From contig OY720103.1 of the NCBI GenBank assembly GCA_963082875.1, positions 6,262,001 through 6,326,000 on the forward strand: 64,000 bases of DNA, in the 5' to 3' direction. The notes under the pieces were generated by a model that was given only the letters and a program-made list of their open reading frames with translations, did not search any database and was not told the DNA's origin. This stretch comes from Corella eumyota (taxonomy: Eukaryota > Chordata > Ascidiacea > Phlebobranchia > Corellidae). A program made the translations under genes and the position numbers. Positions 31,277 through 44,416 of this stretch are shown here, piece by piece. The stretch's first letter is position 1. Each line of letters begins with the position of its first letter.

Positions 31277-34200
31277 CGTCGATGTTAAAAATTACCTCCT
31301 TGAACTGCAACGGGCTTGGCGACCCCGTAAAACGCCAAGCCCTTTTTGCCAGCCTTTCTCAGACCCAAAATTCCATAATACTACTGCAGGAAACTCACTC
31401 CCACCACCATCTTGAACAGCTCTGGTCCAACGAATGGAAGGCTGGCAAATCCTTTTTCTCCTCCTCCCCCACATCTACCATCGCTCGTGGGGGCGTTGCA
31501 ATTCTAATAAACACAAATAATTTAATAGCCAAAAACGTTAATCTTACTCCAGACGGCCGCACAATAAGTATCGATATAGATACGTATACCCACACCTTTC
31601 ACATAGTCAACATTTATGCACCTTGCTCCGGTCATTACAAAAACTTGACTGAAAATACCAACTATTTTAACTCTATCTTTCACCTGGTTTCATCGCAATA
31701 CCCCACAATTGTAGCTGGTGATTTTAATAACATTGAAAACTTCAAACTCGATCTCAACCCACCAATTATCAACAAAACTAACAATCATTCGTTCTTTCGA
31801 TTTTGCGAAACCCTTTCTATAGCTGATGCATTAAGGAAACTCCAACCAAAAATAAAACAATATACGTATACCAGTTTAACCAGTCAATCAAGAATAGATA
31901 GAATATATACATCAAACCAAATTAAAACAATATCCCACAACATAATACCATGCTGCCTTTCCGACCATGATTTTGTCACAGCAGATCTAACTCTCAGCTC
32001 AGCACAAAAAACAAACAAGGGCCAAGGCACTTGGCGAAATAACATCAAAATCTATCTGGACCCATCTTTTACACATTACATATCACATACCATACCACAC
32101 CTGAACGACAACACAACAGAAATAACAAATACGTGGACTAAAATTAAGAGTTTTATAAAAAATGCCAATATCAAATTCGCCAAAAAGCACTCAAATAATT
32201 TTACCGATATGAGAAATAAACTAGAACTACAACTTGAAGAGGCAAAATTAAACTTACAAGGAAATCTAAATCAACAATTGACCCAGAAATATTTCAACCT
32301 TAAAAAACAACTGTACAATTTACACAGATCTCATACCAAAAACAAAATTCTGCAAACAATACTTTCCACAACATATACCAACGCCCCGGACAGCTACATA
32401 TATTCCCTTTTGAAATCAAAAACCGAGCCCACGGAAATCCTCGAACTATACGACGACCATCTTCTGCCCTTTACAAAAACCCGTGAACTCCTAGACATAA
32501 CTTTCAACTACTATAAAAATATTTACAAGCCACCAACTTTAGTAAACACCCACCCCTTTTTCAACCAACAATTTCCACAATTAACAACAGACCAATCAGA
32601 TCTCTTAACCAAGCCGATAACAAAAGCAGAAATTCTGACAACAATTAAAAGCCTTACTAAAAACAAAGCCCCAGGCCCTGATGGTCTTTCTAACGAATTG
32701 TTTATCTCCCAACAGGAAGCCTTGCTTCCACCTCTGCTAAAACTGTTCAACCATTTTCTTGAAACTGGATTAATCCCAGCAAATTTCAAAACTGGAAAAA
32801 TTACCCTTATTCACAAAAAAAGCTCCAAATCTGAGATAAAAAATTACCGCCCCATCTCTTTACTAAATTCAGACCTTAAATTGTTTAACAAAATATTAGC
32901 CAACCGGATAAAACTCATAACACCATTTTTACTCAGTGGAACCCAATTTGCTCAACCAGGCCTCTCAGTTGTAGGTGCAAGCCTGCTACTGAGAGACATC
33001 TACCATAAATTGTCTTACAATAAAGTAACAGGCTACATGCTTTCACTCGACTTTGCCAAGGCTTTCGACTCCATCAGTCATTCTTTCCTGTCGCAAACTC
33101 TACAACACTTCAATTTTCCTCAAAAATTCATTAAACTAATCGACACTTTACACTCAGACATTTTCTCCACTATATACATAAATAAACATCCAACATCCCC
33201 CGTCCCGATTCGAAACGGTGTCAGACAAGGATGTCCCCTAAGCCTACACTTGTTTACTCTTGCTCTAGAACCGCTACTCCTGTACATGCAACATCAACAA
33301 GATGTCATCGGAGTACGACTTACAAGCCGACATACCATCAAAACGGTCGCGTATGCCGACGACATAACCCTGACCCTTACCACCCCCCGGTCCATCCACG
33401 CTGCCCTATCAACTCTTCAACTTTTTTCAAATGCCTCCGGACTGAAACTCAATCACGAAAAAACCAAAGCACTGCTTATCAACCCGCCCACTGCTGTAAT
33501 AAACCTACCTCAAAATATCACTTGGACTAATTCTGTAATAACTCCACTTAACATCCCAATTGGAAAACCTAAATTTATAACGCAACATTGGAACCACATA
33601 TGCCAAAAGATATCCGACGAAGAAAAATGTCTAAGAAAAATATTTTCGACACTAGACCACAAAGCTGTACTTTCCAAAACAAAGCTCCTGCCACATATTA
33701 TAAATTTTGCATCAGTCTACCCAATGCCAAAAACAAAACAAATCACCATCTCCAACATAATCTTAAGATACGCCCTTAAAAATCAAAATCAATTACAGCT
33801 GAAAACCCTGGCACTTACTCGAACTAACGGGGGCTACAATTTCCCCAATATAAGGTTTTACTCGGACCTTTTCTTTCTCAAACCAATATTCTCCCACTTT
33901 AATTTTCGTAAAAACAGTACTCCTCCATCTCCGCAAGACTTAACAATCGAATATAATATCGGACTCCTCCTCTCCAAAACGTATGAAATGCCTTATCTAA
34001 ATTCGATTCCACACGCCGACATACTTACACCACTTTATAAACACTACATCGACATCATTAACAATTACAAATTAACCCCAAAGCACCTCCAATTAAACTC
34101 AATCTCAAAACTTTACAAAACCCTGAACAACCAACCTAAACAAGACAACACCACTGTATGGCCGAACATACACAATAAAATTCTCTCAAACAACCTAAAA

Positions 34201-34710
34201 ACTATAAATTATAAAATTACTCAAAATGTACTTTCCACCAGATCAACTTTCTTACCCAATCTCCTAGACAATAATTCAAACTGCCCTCTCTGCAATACAA
34301 ACGCATATGAAACGTCAATCCACTTACTCCACAAATGCAACAAAATTTCTCCCCTTCTCACTTATACCAACAACATTTTTACAAAACTCACTGGACATGA
34401 CCATAACATATTTCAAAATTCCGACCATATGAACTTAAGCCCACCTTCAACAATTTCAATAGTAAACCTAGACCAATACGTACTACTAATATCAACACTC
34501 CACCATAAAATTTGGCAATACAGGAATAAAATAGTCTATGAAAAACATACCTTCTCACAAAAAAAATTAATCGCTTCCTATATTCAATCCATACAATCCA
34601 GACTCCACTTTGAAACAAATAAGCCATACCCGATATACACTAGCCAAATAGCCGAATTAGTACAAGTAATACAGACAACAGAACACCACTACCACACAGC
34701 AATAACCTAA
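31273..34710 (+). CDS. LINE copy 2 ORF2: endonuclease-reverse transcriptase
   Basis: 1,145 residues, fully open with all endonuclease, RT and CCHC motifs. Relative to copy 1 I see four replacements, all in the C-terminal third: Glu to Lys in QLQLETLAL, Leu to Phe in NIRLYSD, Asn to Lys in IHNNIL and Ile to Thr in YPIYIS. None touches a catalytic motif. Confidence 0.93.
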   Translation: MTSMLKITSLNCNGLGDPVKRQALFASLSQTQNSIILLQETHSHHHLEQLWSNEWKAGKSFFSSSPTSTIARGGVAILINTNNLIAKNVNLTPDGRTISIDIDTYTHTFHIVNIYAPCSGHYKNLTENTNYFNSIFHLVSSQYPTIVAGDFNNIENFKLDLNPPIINKTNNHSFFRFCETLSIADALRKLQPKIKQYTYTSLTSQSRIDRIYTSNQIKTISHNIIPCCLSDHDFVTADLTLSSAQKTNKGQGTWRNNIKIYLDPSFTHYISHTIPHLNDNTTEITNTWTKIKSFIKNANIKFAKKHSNNFTDMRNKLELQLEEAKLNLQGNLNQQLTQKYFNLKKQLYNLHRSHTKNKILQTILSTTYTNAPDSYIYSLLKSKTEPTEILELYDDHLLPFTKTRELLDITFNYYKNIYKPPTLVNTHPFFNQQFPQLTTDQSDLLTKPITKAEILTTIKSLTKNKAPGPDGLSNELFISQQEALLPPLLKLFNHFLETGLIPANFKTGKITLIHKKSSKSEIKNYRPISLLNSDLKLFNKILANRIKLITPFLLSGTQFAQPGLSVVGASLLLRDIYHKLSYNKVTGYMLSLDFAKAFDSISHSFLSQTLQHFNFPQKFIKLIDTLHSDIFSTIYINKHPTSPVPIRNGVRQGCPLSLHLFTLALEPLLLYMQHQQDVIGVRLTSRHTIKTVAYADDITLTLTTPRSIHAALSTLQLFSNASGLKLNHEKTKALLINPPTAVINLPQNITWTNSVITPLNIPIGKPKFITQHWNHICQKISDEEKCLRKIFSTLDHKAVLSKTKLLPHIINFASVYPMPKTKQITISNIILRYALKNQNQLQLKTLALTRTNGGYNFPNIRFYSDLFFLKPIFSHFNFRKNSTPPSPQDLTIEYNIGLLLSKTYEMPYLNSIPHADILTPLYKHYIDIINNYKLTPKHLQLNSISKLYKTLNNQPKQDNTTVWPNIHNKILSNNLKTINYKITQNVLSTRSTFLPNLLDNNSNCPLCNTNAYETSIHLLHKCNKISPLLTYTNNIFTKLTGHDHNIFQNSDHMNLSPPSTISIVNLDQYVLLISTLHHKIWQYRNKIVYEKHTFSQKKLIASYIQSIQSRLHFETNKPYPIYTSQIAELVQVIQTTEHHYHTAIT

Positions 34711-34966
34711 AAATTAACGTACATAACACTGCCAAAATAAACCTATTTTCTCCTTACTAATCCTTTCAATGTTTTCAATTTTTTCACTTTAACTATATGC
34801 ATGTAAACGCCGTGAACATTTACTATTGTTATTTTGAACTTTAATGTATTTCTTCATTTTCATCACCCGTACTCCTTGTTATTTTCCTTTTTGTTTTTTT
34901 GTTATGAATTACGCGCAATATTCTTTATTTGTATCACCCTTATGTAATGCAAATAAACAAAAAATA

Positions 34967-34985
34967 CAACATGACAGCCCAACAG
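34967..34985 (+). repeat. right target-site duplication of LINE copy 2
   Basis: Second copy of the 19-bp sequence at 29626-29644. It restores the H1 start codon at 34971. Confidence 0.9.
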
Positions 34986-35582
34986 CAACAGCAACAGTCC
35001 GCCGGCAAAGCCAAGAAGACGCCGAAGGCCGCGCCGCCGGCGCACCCCACCTACCGGGTCATGGTCGCCGCCGCCGTGGCCGCGACCAAGAACAAACGCG
35101 GCACGTCTCGCCAGGCCATCGTCAGCTACATACGGAGCAACTACGACGTAAAGGACGGCACGGCCAGCCGCAACGTCACCGCCGCCGTCAAGCGAATGAC
35201 CGCCGACAAGACTCTCGCGCAGACCAAGGGCACGGGCGCGTCCGGCTCTTTCAAGCTTCCCGTCGCCGAGAAGAAGAAGAAGCCCGCCGCCGCCGCCGCT
35301 AAAAAGCCGGCCGCCGCCGCAGCAGCGAAGAAGAAGAAGCCCGCGGCCGGCCAGAAGAAGACCGGCACGCCGTCCAAAAACAAGCGGGCCGCGGCCAAGA
35401 AGTCGGCGCCCGCCGCCTCGAAGAAGGCCACGCCGAAAAAGGCAGCCAAGAAGCCCGCCGCGAAAAAGGCCACGACGGCGGCCAAGAAGCTCGCGGCCGC
35501 CAAGCCGAAGCCGAAGAAGCCCGCCGTGAAGAAGGTCGCCGCGAAAAAGTCGACGACGGCGAAAAAGGCCAGCAAGAAGTAG
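34971..35582 (+). CDS. H1: linker histone H1 (U6), downstream of LINE copy 2
   Basis: A complete 203-residue H1 with the five-alanine allele; the stem-loop is at 35624-35639. Its own promoter is now 5.3 kb upstream, on the far side of the LINE. Two ATGs in the LINE 3' end are in frame (34929, and MQINKKYN just before), so a 7- or 14-residue N-terminal extension is possible. A third, out-of-frame ATG at 34844 overlaps the gene. Expression needs a LINE-containing transcript or a promoter in the LINE 3'UTR. Confidence 0.9.
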   Translation: MTAQQQQQQSAGKAKKTPKAAPPAHPTYRVMVAAAVAATKNKRGTSRQAIVSYIRSNYDVKDGTASRNVTAAVKRMTADKTLAQTKGTGASGSFKLPVAEKKKKPAAAAAKKPAAAAAAKKKKPAAGQKKTGTPSKNKRAAAKKSAPAASKKATPKKAAKKPAAKKATTAAKKLAAAKPKPKKPAVKKVAAKKSTTAKKASKK

Positions 35583-35808
35583 CCGGCGCGGCGTTGCGCC
35601 CGTCTGGCGCGCCCTCACACAACGGCTCTTTTCAGGGCCACCCGTTGTTTCAGTCGAGAGAGATTCCCGGGGTCGGGGTAATTACGAAGCCGGCAGGTGG
35701 CCGGGCGGCGTCGCTCGCGATCGACCGCCCTTCGACGTTCGGCGCCCCGCGGCGAAGCACGAAACGAGCGGGGTGCGCGCGCTGCACGCCGATTGGTCGC
35801 GGCGGTGA

Positions 35809-36255
<447 letters not shown>

Positions 36256-36314
36256 GCGGCGGGCCACGCAGGCGACAGCAACACAATCGGCCCTTTTCAG
36301 GGCCACCCGTTTAA

Positions 36315-36986
<672 letters not shown>

Positions 36987-37508
36987 GCGAACGCAGCAGC
37001 GTGCCGCACCACACAAACGGCTCTTTTCAGAGCCACCCGTTCAACAAGAAAGAGTTCCGAGTAACGTCGGCCGGCGCCGCGCGATTGGCCGACCGGCCGT
37101 GCGACGTTCTTTTGCCGCCGAAGCGACCCGCGCTCTCGGCCTCGTTTCGAGAAAGCTAGCCGGTCGGGCAAAAGAGGGAAACCCCCCACTGGCTGCGACA
37201 GGCAAGAGAGAAAGAGGCGCGCCGATCGGCCAGCGCGACGTTCTTTTGCCGCCGAAGCGACTCGCGCTCTCGGCCTCGTTTCGAGAAAGCTAGCAGGTCG
37301 CGAAAAAAGAGGGAAACCCCCCACTGGCTGCGACACAGCGAGGAGCGGCGGTTGGTTCGCGCACGTGTGTTTGCCGAAAATTGGCAACGAGGGCGCGGCG
37401 CAAAATGACGACGAAAACATTCGAAGTCCGGGCATCTCTCTGCAATTCTGTTCGGGTGGCTCTGAAAAGAGCCGTTTCGAGTTTTTTCGTTCGCGCCGTC
37501 GTCGTTGC

Positions 37509-38168
<660 letters not shown>

Positions 38169-38255
38169 TCATTTGCATAGCGGCGGCTTTAAAAGCGAGC
38201 GCGCCGACCAGCCGCCACACTCAGCTCGCAAACCCACCACAACCGCGACAACACG

Positions 38256-38615
38256 ATGGCAGCATCAAAAGGCACGAAGAAGGCAGTCAAGAAGGCCGCG
38301 CCGGCCGAAAACAAAAAGAAGCGACGCGCCCGCCGAAAGGAGAGCTTCAGCATCTACATTTACAAGGTGCTCAAGCAGGTGCACCCCGACACCGGCATCT
38401 CCAGCAAGGCGATGAGCATCATGAACTCGTTCGTGAACGACATCTTCGAGCGAATCGCGTCCGAGGGCTCGCGCCTGGCAACCTACAACAAGCGGCACAC
38501 GATCAGCAGCCGCGAAATCCAGACCGCCGTGCGACTGCTCTTGCCCGGCGAACTGGCCAAGCACGCCGTGTCGGAGGGCACCAAGGCCGTGACCAAATAC
38601 ACCAGCTCGAAGTAG
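38256..38615 (+). CDS. H2B: histone H2B (U7)
   Basis: Protein as in U1; stem-loop at 38651-38666. Confidence 0.98.
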   Translation: MAASKGTKKAVKKAAPAENKKKRRARRKESFSIYIYKVLKQVHPDTGISSKAMSIMNSFVNDIFERIASEGSRLATYNKRHTISSREIQTAVRLLLPGELAKHAVSEGTKAVTKYTSSK

Positions 38616-39331
38616 TTTTTCGACGACGACGAAAAAAAAAACAGCGAAACGGCTCTTTTCAGAGCCACCCCTCGTGCTCGAAAGAGAAAAGCCACCACGC
38701 CCGTTCGCGGGCCCCATCGAAAAACACGTTTATTAATATTTTTATTATCAGACAAAGTTGTTGTTGTTGTTGTTCGCTCGTTCGCAAATAGCGGCGAGAA
38801 GATCGAAATTTCGCTCGGGCCCCGGTCGCTCGAGTGCTTTCGGCGGCCGCGCGAGCTCGCAAAACGACGGGACGGCTACGCCCCACGACGGCCAGACCTG
38901 CGCCCTTGGGCGCGCCGCGGTTCCTGCGAGGCGCCAAGGCGACGAAAGGCGGCGGCGCGGGCCCGTCGCTCGCCGAACGGGCCGAACGAGGCGAGCAAAC
39001 TCGCCAAAACGCGGCCCGGCAGCGTTTTGCCGAGGTTCGGCGACCGACCGCGAGCGAAGCTCGGCCACCACGCGCACGGCGACGCGACGGGGGGCTGCGG
39101 CGGCCGAAGACGCTCGTTTCGAGCCGCTGCCGAGCTCCGTCCGAGGTCGCGCGGCCGCGCCGCAGCAAGAAACGTGCTCGCGCCTTAGCACAGATTCGCC
39201 AGCAAAAGCCGCCGCCAGGCCGATCGCTCCGTTCGCGTCGTTTCGTTTCGGTTCGACAGCGAGCTATTTATAACGCGTCATAGCAGTGGCCGGGCTTTCA
39301 TAGCGAAAAGCGAAATCGAACGAAGACCAAC

Positions 39332-39350
39332 CAACATGACAGCCCAACAG
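39332..39350 (+). repeat. left target-site duplication of LINE copy 3
   Basis: Same 19-bp sequence as for copy 2, matched at 44673-44691. Confidence 0.9.
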
Positions 39351-39371
39351 ACGAAGAAAAGCAGCATATAA
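39336..39371 (+). pseudogene. H1: H1 5' stub joined to LINE copy 3
   Basis: Codons 1-5 of H1 plus six LINE codons and stop, identical to the other two stubs. The H1 promoter upstream has both CGTTT repeats, unlike U6. Confidence 0.92.
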
Positions 39372-39549
39372 TTAGATCGCGAAGTTCTGCCCGATTTTTG
39401 TCTGTCAGTCTTAGTTCAGTGAAAGTTAACAAAGAGTTCTACAGAATCTTTGGATTACTACTTAATTTCTGAAAAAAAACAAGCACCACAAATAGGAGTA
39501 TATTTTTCTGAAGACCCCTCAACCCAGATTATACATCCCCACTGCCAAA

Positions 39550-40725
39550 ATGGCGAAAAGAAACAGAAATGCTGCGAAAAACAACCAAGCAGTAGCAGAT
39601 ACCCTAAACACTTCACCGCTTAACCCAACTCCAACCCATACTCCAACTAGGCCTGTAATACCACCAAGAACAAAACATTCTCAAAAAACCTACGACAACC
39701 AAACCCAATACCACTACATCAACAATGAAACCCCTCCCCCAAAAAATAATGAAGAAAACTATCCTTCAACATCAAAAACCGCCAACAATCAACCAACTTA
39801 CGCCCAAATTACAACAAAACCTTCAACCGTTCCAAACCAAAACCAATTCGTCTGTGACCACGAAACAGATGTGTTGATAAAATTCACTGAAATGAGACCT
39901 CGAAATTGGCTTATCAACGAAATTAAAAACCTAAAATTTGAACCCACACATCTTGAAAGTCTATTCTGCAAATTCAACGGCCTAGCTATTATCACAATGA
40001 ACAACAGGCAAAATGCTAAAAAACTGGAAGCCAATGTCAACAACTTAATTGATAATAAAACGTGGCAAAATGTCAGCTACTGCAAGCTCTGGAAACAGGA
40101 CTTCGTACCCATAACGGTGCAAGATATACCAGGCCGATACACAGATGAACCGATTATAGAAATTTTTTTACAAACTTACAATCTGCCAGTTACAAAGGTG
40201 CATAGACAACGAGACCCAAACGGTATCCTTACAGGAAAACGTTTCTTTTATGTAAACGGTGACCTCCTAAAGCAAGTAAAAATCCCTACATTTTTCAAAA
40301 TTCAAGGCTACCACTTTCCAGTTTACTATTTTGGACAAAGAACCCCAAAAGTACCACAAAATGCAGACACCCAACAACAAGCATCGAATAAAGTCAACAC
40401 ACCACAACAAAAAATCGTGAAAGAAAACAACAACCAACCCGTAAAACCACACCAAGCTGAGCAATCAATGATCAGCAGTGGATCTTCTCAAGCCTCCGGA
40501 CCGCCGCCTAAACGACCACTCTTTCACCATTCTACACCATCTCACCAACTATCAACATCAAAACTAACAACCATAGACTCTTGTGTATTTATAACCGACG
40601 AAGAAAGAAGAACCATAGAACAATACCATCATGAACATAATCTCACATTAGAATGTTCAACCTCATCCGACGATCAAGACTCCACCCCGGAAGGACCCCA
40701 AGCAAACCAAACGGTACCTTTTTAA
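39550..40725 (+). CDS. LINE copy 3 ORF1 protein
   Basis: 391 residues, identical to copies 1 and 2. Confidence 0.8.
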   Translation: MAKRNRNAAKNNQAVADTLNTSPLNPTPTHTPTRPVIPPRTKHSQKTYDNQTQYHYINNETPPPKNNEENYPSTSKTANNQPTYAQITTKPSTVPNQNQFVCDHETDVLIKFTEMRPRNWLINEIKNLKFEPTHLESLFCKFNGLAIITMNNRQNAKKLEANVNNLIDNKTWQNVSYCKLWKQDFVPITVQDIPGRYTDEPIIEIFLQTYNLPVTKVHRQRDPNGILTGKRFFYVNGDLLKQVKIPTFFKIQGYHFPVYYFGQRTPKVPQNADTQQQASNKVNTPQQKIVKENNNQPVKPHQAEQSMISSGSSQASGPPPKRPLFHHSTPSHQLSTSKLTTIDSCVFITDEERRTIEQYHHEHNLTLECSTSSDDQDSTPEGPQANQTVPF

Positions 40726-40982
40726 CATTTCTCGTAACCTTAAACTTTAATATAATGATTTTTCTAATTTATATTGCTTTCATTCGTTTTATGTATAATA
40801 TGCTTAACACCTGGAACCCACAGTTAAAACCAACCCATAATCGCAAAAATCAAACCAACGCTAAATTTCACAACCAAAGGCACAAAATAAACCCAATTTT
40901 ACACAACAACAAATTACCAAAACCTTACCTACCTACTTTCCATAAATCGAAAATAATCTTTTTTAAATACACACCTGGATGA
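40653..40982 (+). CDS. small ORF between LINE ORF1 and ORF2 (copy 3), uncertain
   Basis: Identical to the copy 2 version, with the same ATGA overlap at 40979-40982. Confidence 0.35.
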   Translation: MFNLIRRSRLHPGRTPSKPNGTFLTFLVTLNFNIMIFLIYIAFIRFMYNMLNTWNPQLKPTHNRKNQTNAKFHNQRHKINPILHNNKLPKPYLPTFHKSKIIFFKYTPG

Positions 40983-43900
40983 CGTCGATGTTAAAAATTA
41001 CCTCCTTGAACTGCAACGGGCTTGGCGACCCCGTAAAACGCCAAGCCCTTTTTGCCAGCCTTTCTCAGACCCAAAATTCCATAATACTACTGCAGGAAAC
41101 TCACTCCCACCACCATCTTGAACAGCTCTGGTCCAACGAATGGAAGGCTGGCAAATCCTTTTTCTCCTCCTCCCCCACATCTACCATCGCTCGTGGGGGC
41201 GTTGCAATTCTAATAAACACAAATAATTTAATAGCCAAAAACGTTAATCTTACTCCAGACGGCCGCACAATAAGTATCGATATAGATACGTATACCCACA
41301 CCTTTCACATAGTCAACATTTATGCACCTTGCTCCGGTCATTACAAAAACTTGACTGAAAATACCAACTATTTTAACTCTATCTTTCACCTGGTTTCATC
41401 GCAATACCCCACAATTGTAGCTGGTGATTTTAATAACATTGAAAACTTCAAACTCGATCTCAACCCACCAATTATCAACAAAACTAACAATCATTCGTTC
41501 TTTCGATTTTGCGAAACCCTTTCTATAGCTGATGCATTAAGGAAACTCCAACCAAAAATAAAACAATATACGTATACCAGTTTAACCAGTCAATCAAGAA
41601 TAGATAGAATATATACATCAAACCAAATTAAAACAATATCCCACAACATAATACCATGCTGCCTTTCCGACCATGATTTTGTCACAGCAGATCTAACTCT
41701 CAGCTCAGCACAAAAAACAAACAAGGGCCAAGGCACTTGGCGAAATAACATCAAAATCTATCTGGACCCATCTTTTACACATTACATATCACATACCATA
41801 CCACACCTGAACGACAACACAACAGAAATAACAAATACGTGGACTAAAATTAAGAGTTTTATAAAAAATGCCAATATCAAATTCGCCAAAAAGCACTCAA
41901 ATAATTTTACCGATATGAGAAATAAACTAGAACTACAACTTGAAGAGGCAAAATTAAACTTACAAGGAAATCTAAATCAACAATTGACCCAGAAATATTT
42001 CAACCTTAAAAAACAACTGTACAATTTACACAGATCTCATACCAAAAACAAAATTCTGCAAACAATACTTTCCACAACATATACCAACGCCCCGGACAGC
42101 TACATATATTCCCTTTTGAAATCAAAAACCGAGCCCACGGAAATCCTCGAACTATACGACGACCATCTTCTGCCCGTTACAAAAACCCGTGAACTCCTAG
42201 ACATAACTTTCAACTACTATAAAAATATTTACAAGCCACCAACTTTAGTTAACACCCACCCCTTTTTTAACCAACAATTTCCACAATTAACAACAGACCA
42301 ATCAGATCTCTTAACCAAGCCGATAACAAAAGCAGAAATTCTGACAACAATTAAAAGCCTTACTAAAAACAAAGCCCCAGGCCCTGATGGTCTTTCTAAC
42401 GAATTGTTTATCTCCCAACAGGAAGCCTTGCTTCCACCTCTGCTAAAACTGTTCAACCATTTTCTTGAAACTGGATTAATCCCAGCAAATTTCAAAACTG
42501 GAAAAATTACCCTTATTCACAAAAAAAGCTCCAAATCTGAGATAAAAAATTACCGCCCCATCTCTTTACTAAATTCAGACCTTAAATTGTTTAACAAAAT
42601 ATTAGCCAACCGGATAAAACTCATAACACCATTTTTACTCAGTGGAACCCAATTTGCTCAACCAGGCCTCTCAGTTGTAGGTGCAAGCCTGCTACTGAGA
42701 GACATCTACCATAAATTGTCTTACAATAAAGTAACAGGCTACATGCTTTCACTCGACTTTGCCAAGGCTTTCGACTCCATCAGTCATTCTTTCCTGTCGC
42801 AAACTCTACAACACTTCAATTTTCCTCAAAAATTCATTAAACTAATCGACACTTTACACTCAGACATTTTCTCCACTATATACATAAATAAACATCCAAC
42901 ATCCCCCGTCCCGATTCGAAACGGTGTCAGACAAGGATGTCCCCTAAGCCTACACTTGTTTACTCTTGCTCTAGAACCGCTACTCCTGTACATGCAACAT
43001 CAACAAGATGTCATCGGAGTACGACTTACAAGCCGACATACCATCAAAACGGTCGCGTATGCCGACGACATAACCCTGACCCTTACCACCCCCCGGTCCA
43101 TCCACGCTGCCCTATCAACTCTTCAACTTTTCTCAAATGCCTCCGGACTGAAACTCAATCACGAAAAAACCAAAGCACTGCTTATCAACCCACCCACTGC
43201 TGTAATAAACCTACCTCAAAATATCACTTGGACTAATTCTGTAATAACTCCACTTAACATCCCAATTGGAAAACCTAAATTTATAACGCAACATTGGAAC
43301 CACATATGCCAAAAGATATCCGACGAAGAAAAATGTCTAAGAAAAATATTTTCGACACTAGACCACAAAGCTGTACTTTCCAAAACAAAGCTCCTGCCAC
43401 ATATTATAAATTTTGCATCAGTCTACCCAATCCCAAAAACAAAACAAATCACCATCTCCAACATAATCTTAAGATACGCCCTTAAAAATCAAAATCAATT
43501 ACAGCTGGAAACCCTGGCACTTACTCGAACTAACGGGGGCTACAATTTCCCCAATATAAGGCTTTACTCGGACCTTTTCTTTCTCAAACCAATATTCTCC
43601 CACTTTAATTTTCGTAAAAACAGTACTCCTCCATCTCCGCAAGACTTAACAATCGAATATAATATCGGACTCCTCCTCTCCAAAACGTATGAAATGCCTT
43701 ACCTAAATTCGATTCCACACGCCGACATACTTACACCACTTTATAAACACTACATCGACATCATTAACAATTACAAATTAACCCCAAAGCACCTCCAATT
43801 AAACTCAATCTCAAAACTTTACAAAACCCTGAACAACCAACCTAAACAAGACAACACCACTGTATGGCCGAACATACACAATAACATTCTCTCAAACAAC

Positions 43901-44416
43901 CTAAAAACTATAAATTATAAAATTACTCAAAATGTACTTTCCACCAGATCAACTTTCTTACCCAATCTCCTAGACAATAATTCAAACTGCCCTCTCTGCA
44001 ATACAAACGCATATGAAACGTCAATCCACTTACTCCACAAATGCAACAAAATTTCTCCCCTGCTCACTTATACCAACAACATTTTTACAAAACTCACTGG
44101 ACATGACCATAACATATTTCAAAATTCCGACCATATGAACTTAAGCCCACCTTCAACAATTTCAATAGTAAACCTAGACCAATACGTACTACTAATATCA
44201 ACACTCCACCATAAAATTTGGCAATACAGGAATAAAATAGTCTATGAAAAACATACCTTCTCACAAAAAAAATTAATCGCTTCCTATATTCAATCCATAC
44301 AATCCAGACTCCACTTTGAAACAAATAAGCCATACCCGATATACATTAGCCAAATAGCCGAATTAGTACAAGTAATACAGACAACAGAACACCACTACCA
44401 CACAGCAATAACCTAA
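40979..44416 (+). CDS. LINE copy 3 ORF2: endonuclease-reverse transcriptase
   Basis: 1,145 residues, open, all motifs present. Relative to copy 1 I see Phe to Val in LLPFTKT and Met to Ile in YPMPK, plus a few silent changes. Confidence 0.93.
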   Translation: MTSMLKITSLNCNGLGDPVKRQALFASLSQTQNSIILLQETHSHHHLEQLWSNEWKAGKSFFSSSPTSTIARGGVAILINTNNLIAKNVNLTPDGRTISIDIDTYTHTFHIVNIYAPCSGHYKNLTENTNYFNSIFHLVSSQYPTIVAGDFNNIENFKLDLNPPIINKTNNHSFFRFCETLSIADALRKLQPKIKQYTYTSLTSQSRIDRIYTSNQIKTISHNIIPCCLSDHDFVTADLTLSSAQKTNKGQGTWRNNIKIYLDPSFTHYISHTIPHLNDNTTEITNTWTKIKSFIKNANIKFAKKHSNNFTDMRNKLELQLEEAKLNLQGNLNQQLTQKYFNLKKQLYNLHRSHTKNKILQTILSTTYTNAPDSYIYSLLKSKTEPTEILELYDDHLLPVTKTRELLDITFNYYKNIYKPPTLVNTHPFFNQQFPQLTTDQSDLLTKPITKAEILTTIKSLTKNKAPGPDGLSNELFISQQEALLPPLLKLFNHFLETGLIPANFKTGKITLIHKKSSKSEIKNYRPISLLNSDLKLFNKILANRIKLITPFLLSGTQFAQPGLSVVGASLLLRDIYHKLSYNKVTGYMLSLDFAKAFDSISHSFLSQTLQHFNFPQKFIKLIDTLHSDIFSTIYINKHPTSPVPIRNGVRQGCPLSLHLFTLALEPLLLYMQHQQDVIGVRLTSRHTIKTVAYADDITLTLTTPRSIHAALSTLQLFSNASGLKLNHEKTKALLINPPTAVINLPQNITWTNSVITPLNIPIGKPKFITQHWNHICQKISDEEKCLRKIFSTLDHKAVLSKTKLLPHIINFASVYPIPKTKQITISNIILRYALKNQNQLQLETLALTRTNGGYNFPNIRLYSDLFFLKPIFSHFNFRKNSTPPSPQDLTIEYNIGLLLSKTYEMPYLNSIPHADILTPLYKHYIDIINNYKLTPKHLQLNSISKLYKTLNNQPKQDNTTVWPNIHNNILSNNLKTINYKITQNVLSTRSTFLPNLLDNNSNCPLCNTNAYETSIHLLHKCNKISPLLTYTNNIFTKLTGHDHNIFQNSDHMNLSPPSTISIVNLDQYVLLISTLHHKIWQYRNKIVYEKHTFSQKKLIASYIQSIQSRLHFETNKPYPIYISQIAELVQVIQTTEHHYHTAIT

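Larger units (their letters stand above)
29645..34966 (+). mobile_element. LINE (L1/Tx1-like), copy 2
   Basis: Same organisation as copy 1, with a handful of single-base differences. It is flanked by a 19-bp target duplication, so it looks like a normal full-length target-primed insertion in sense within H1. AATAAA at 34952-34957 sits next to the 3' end. Confidence 0.95.
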
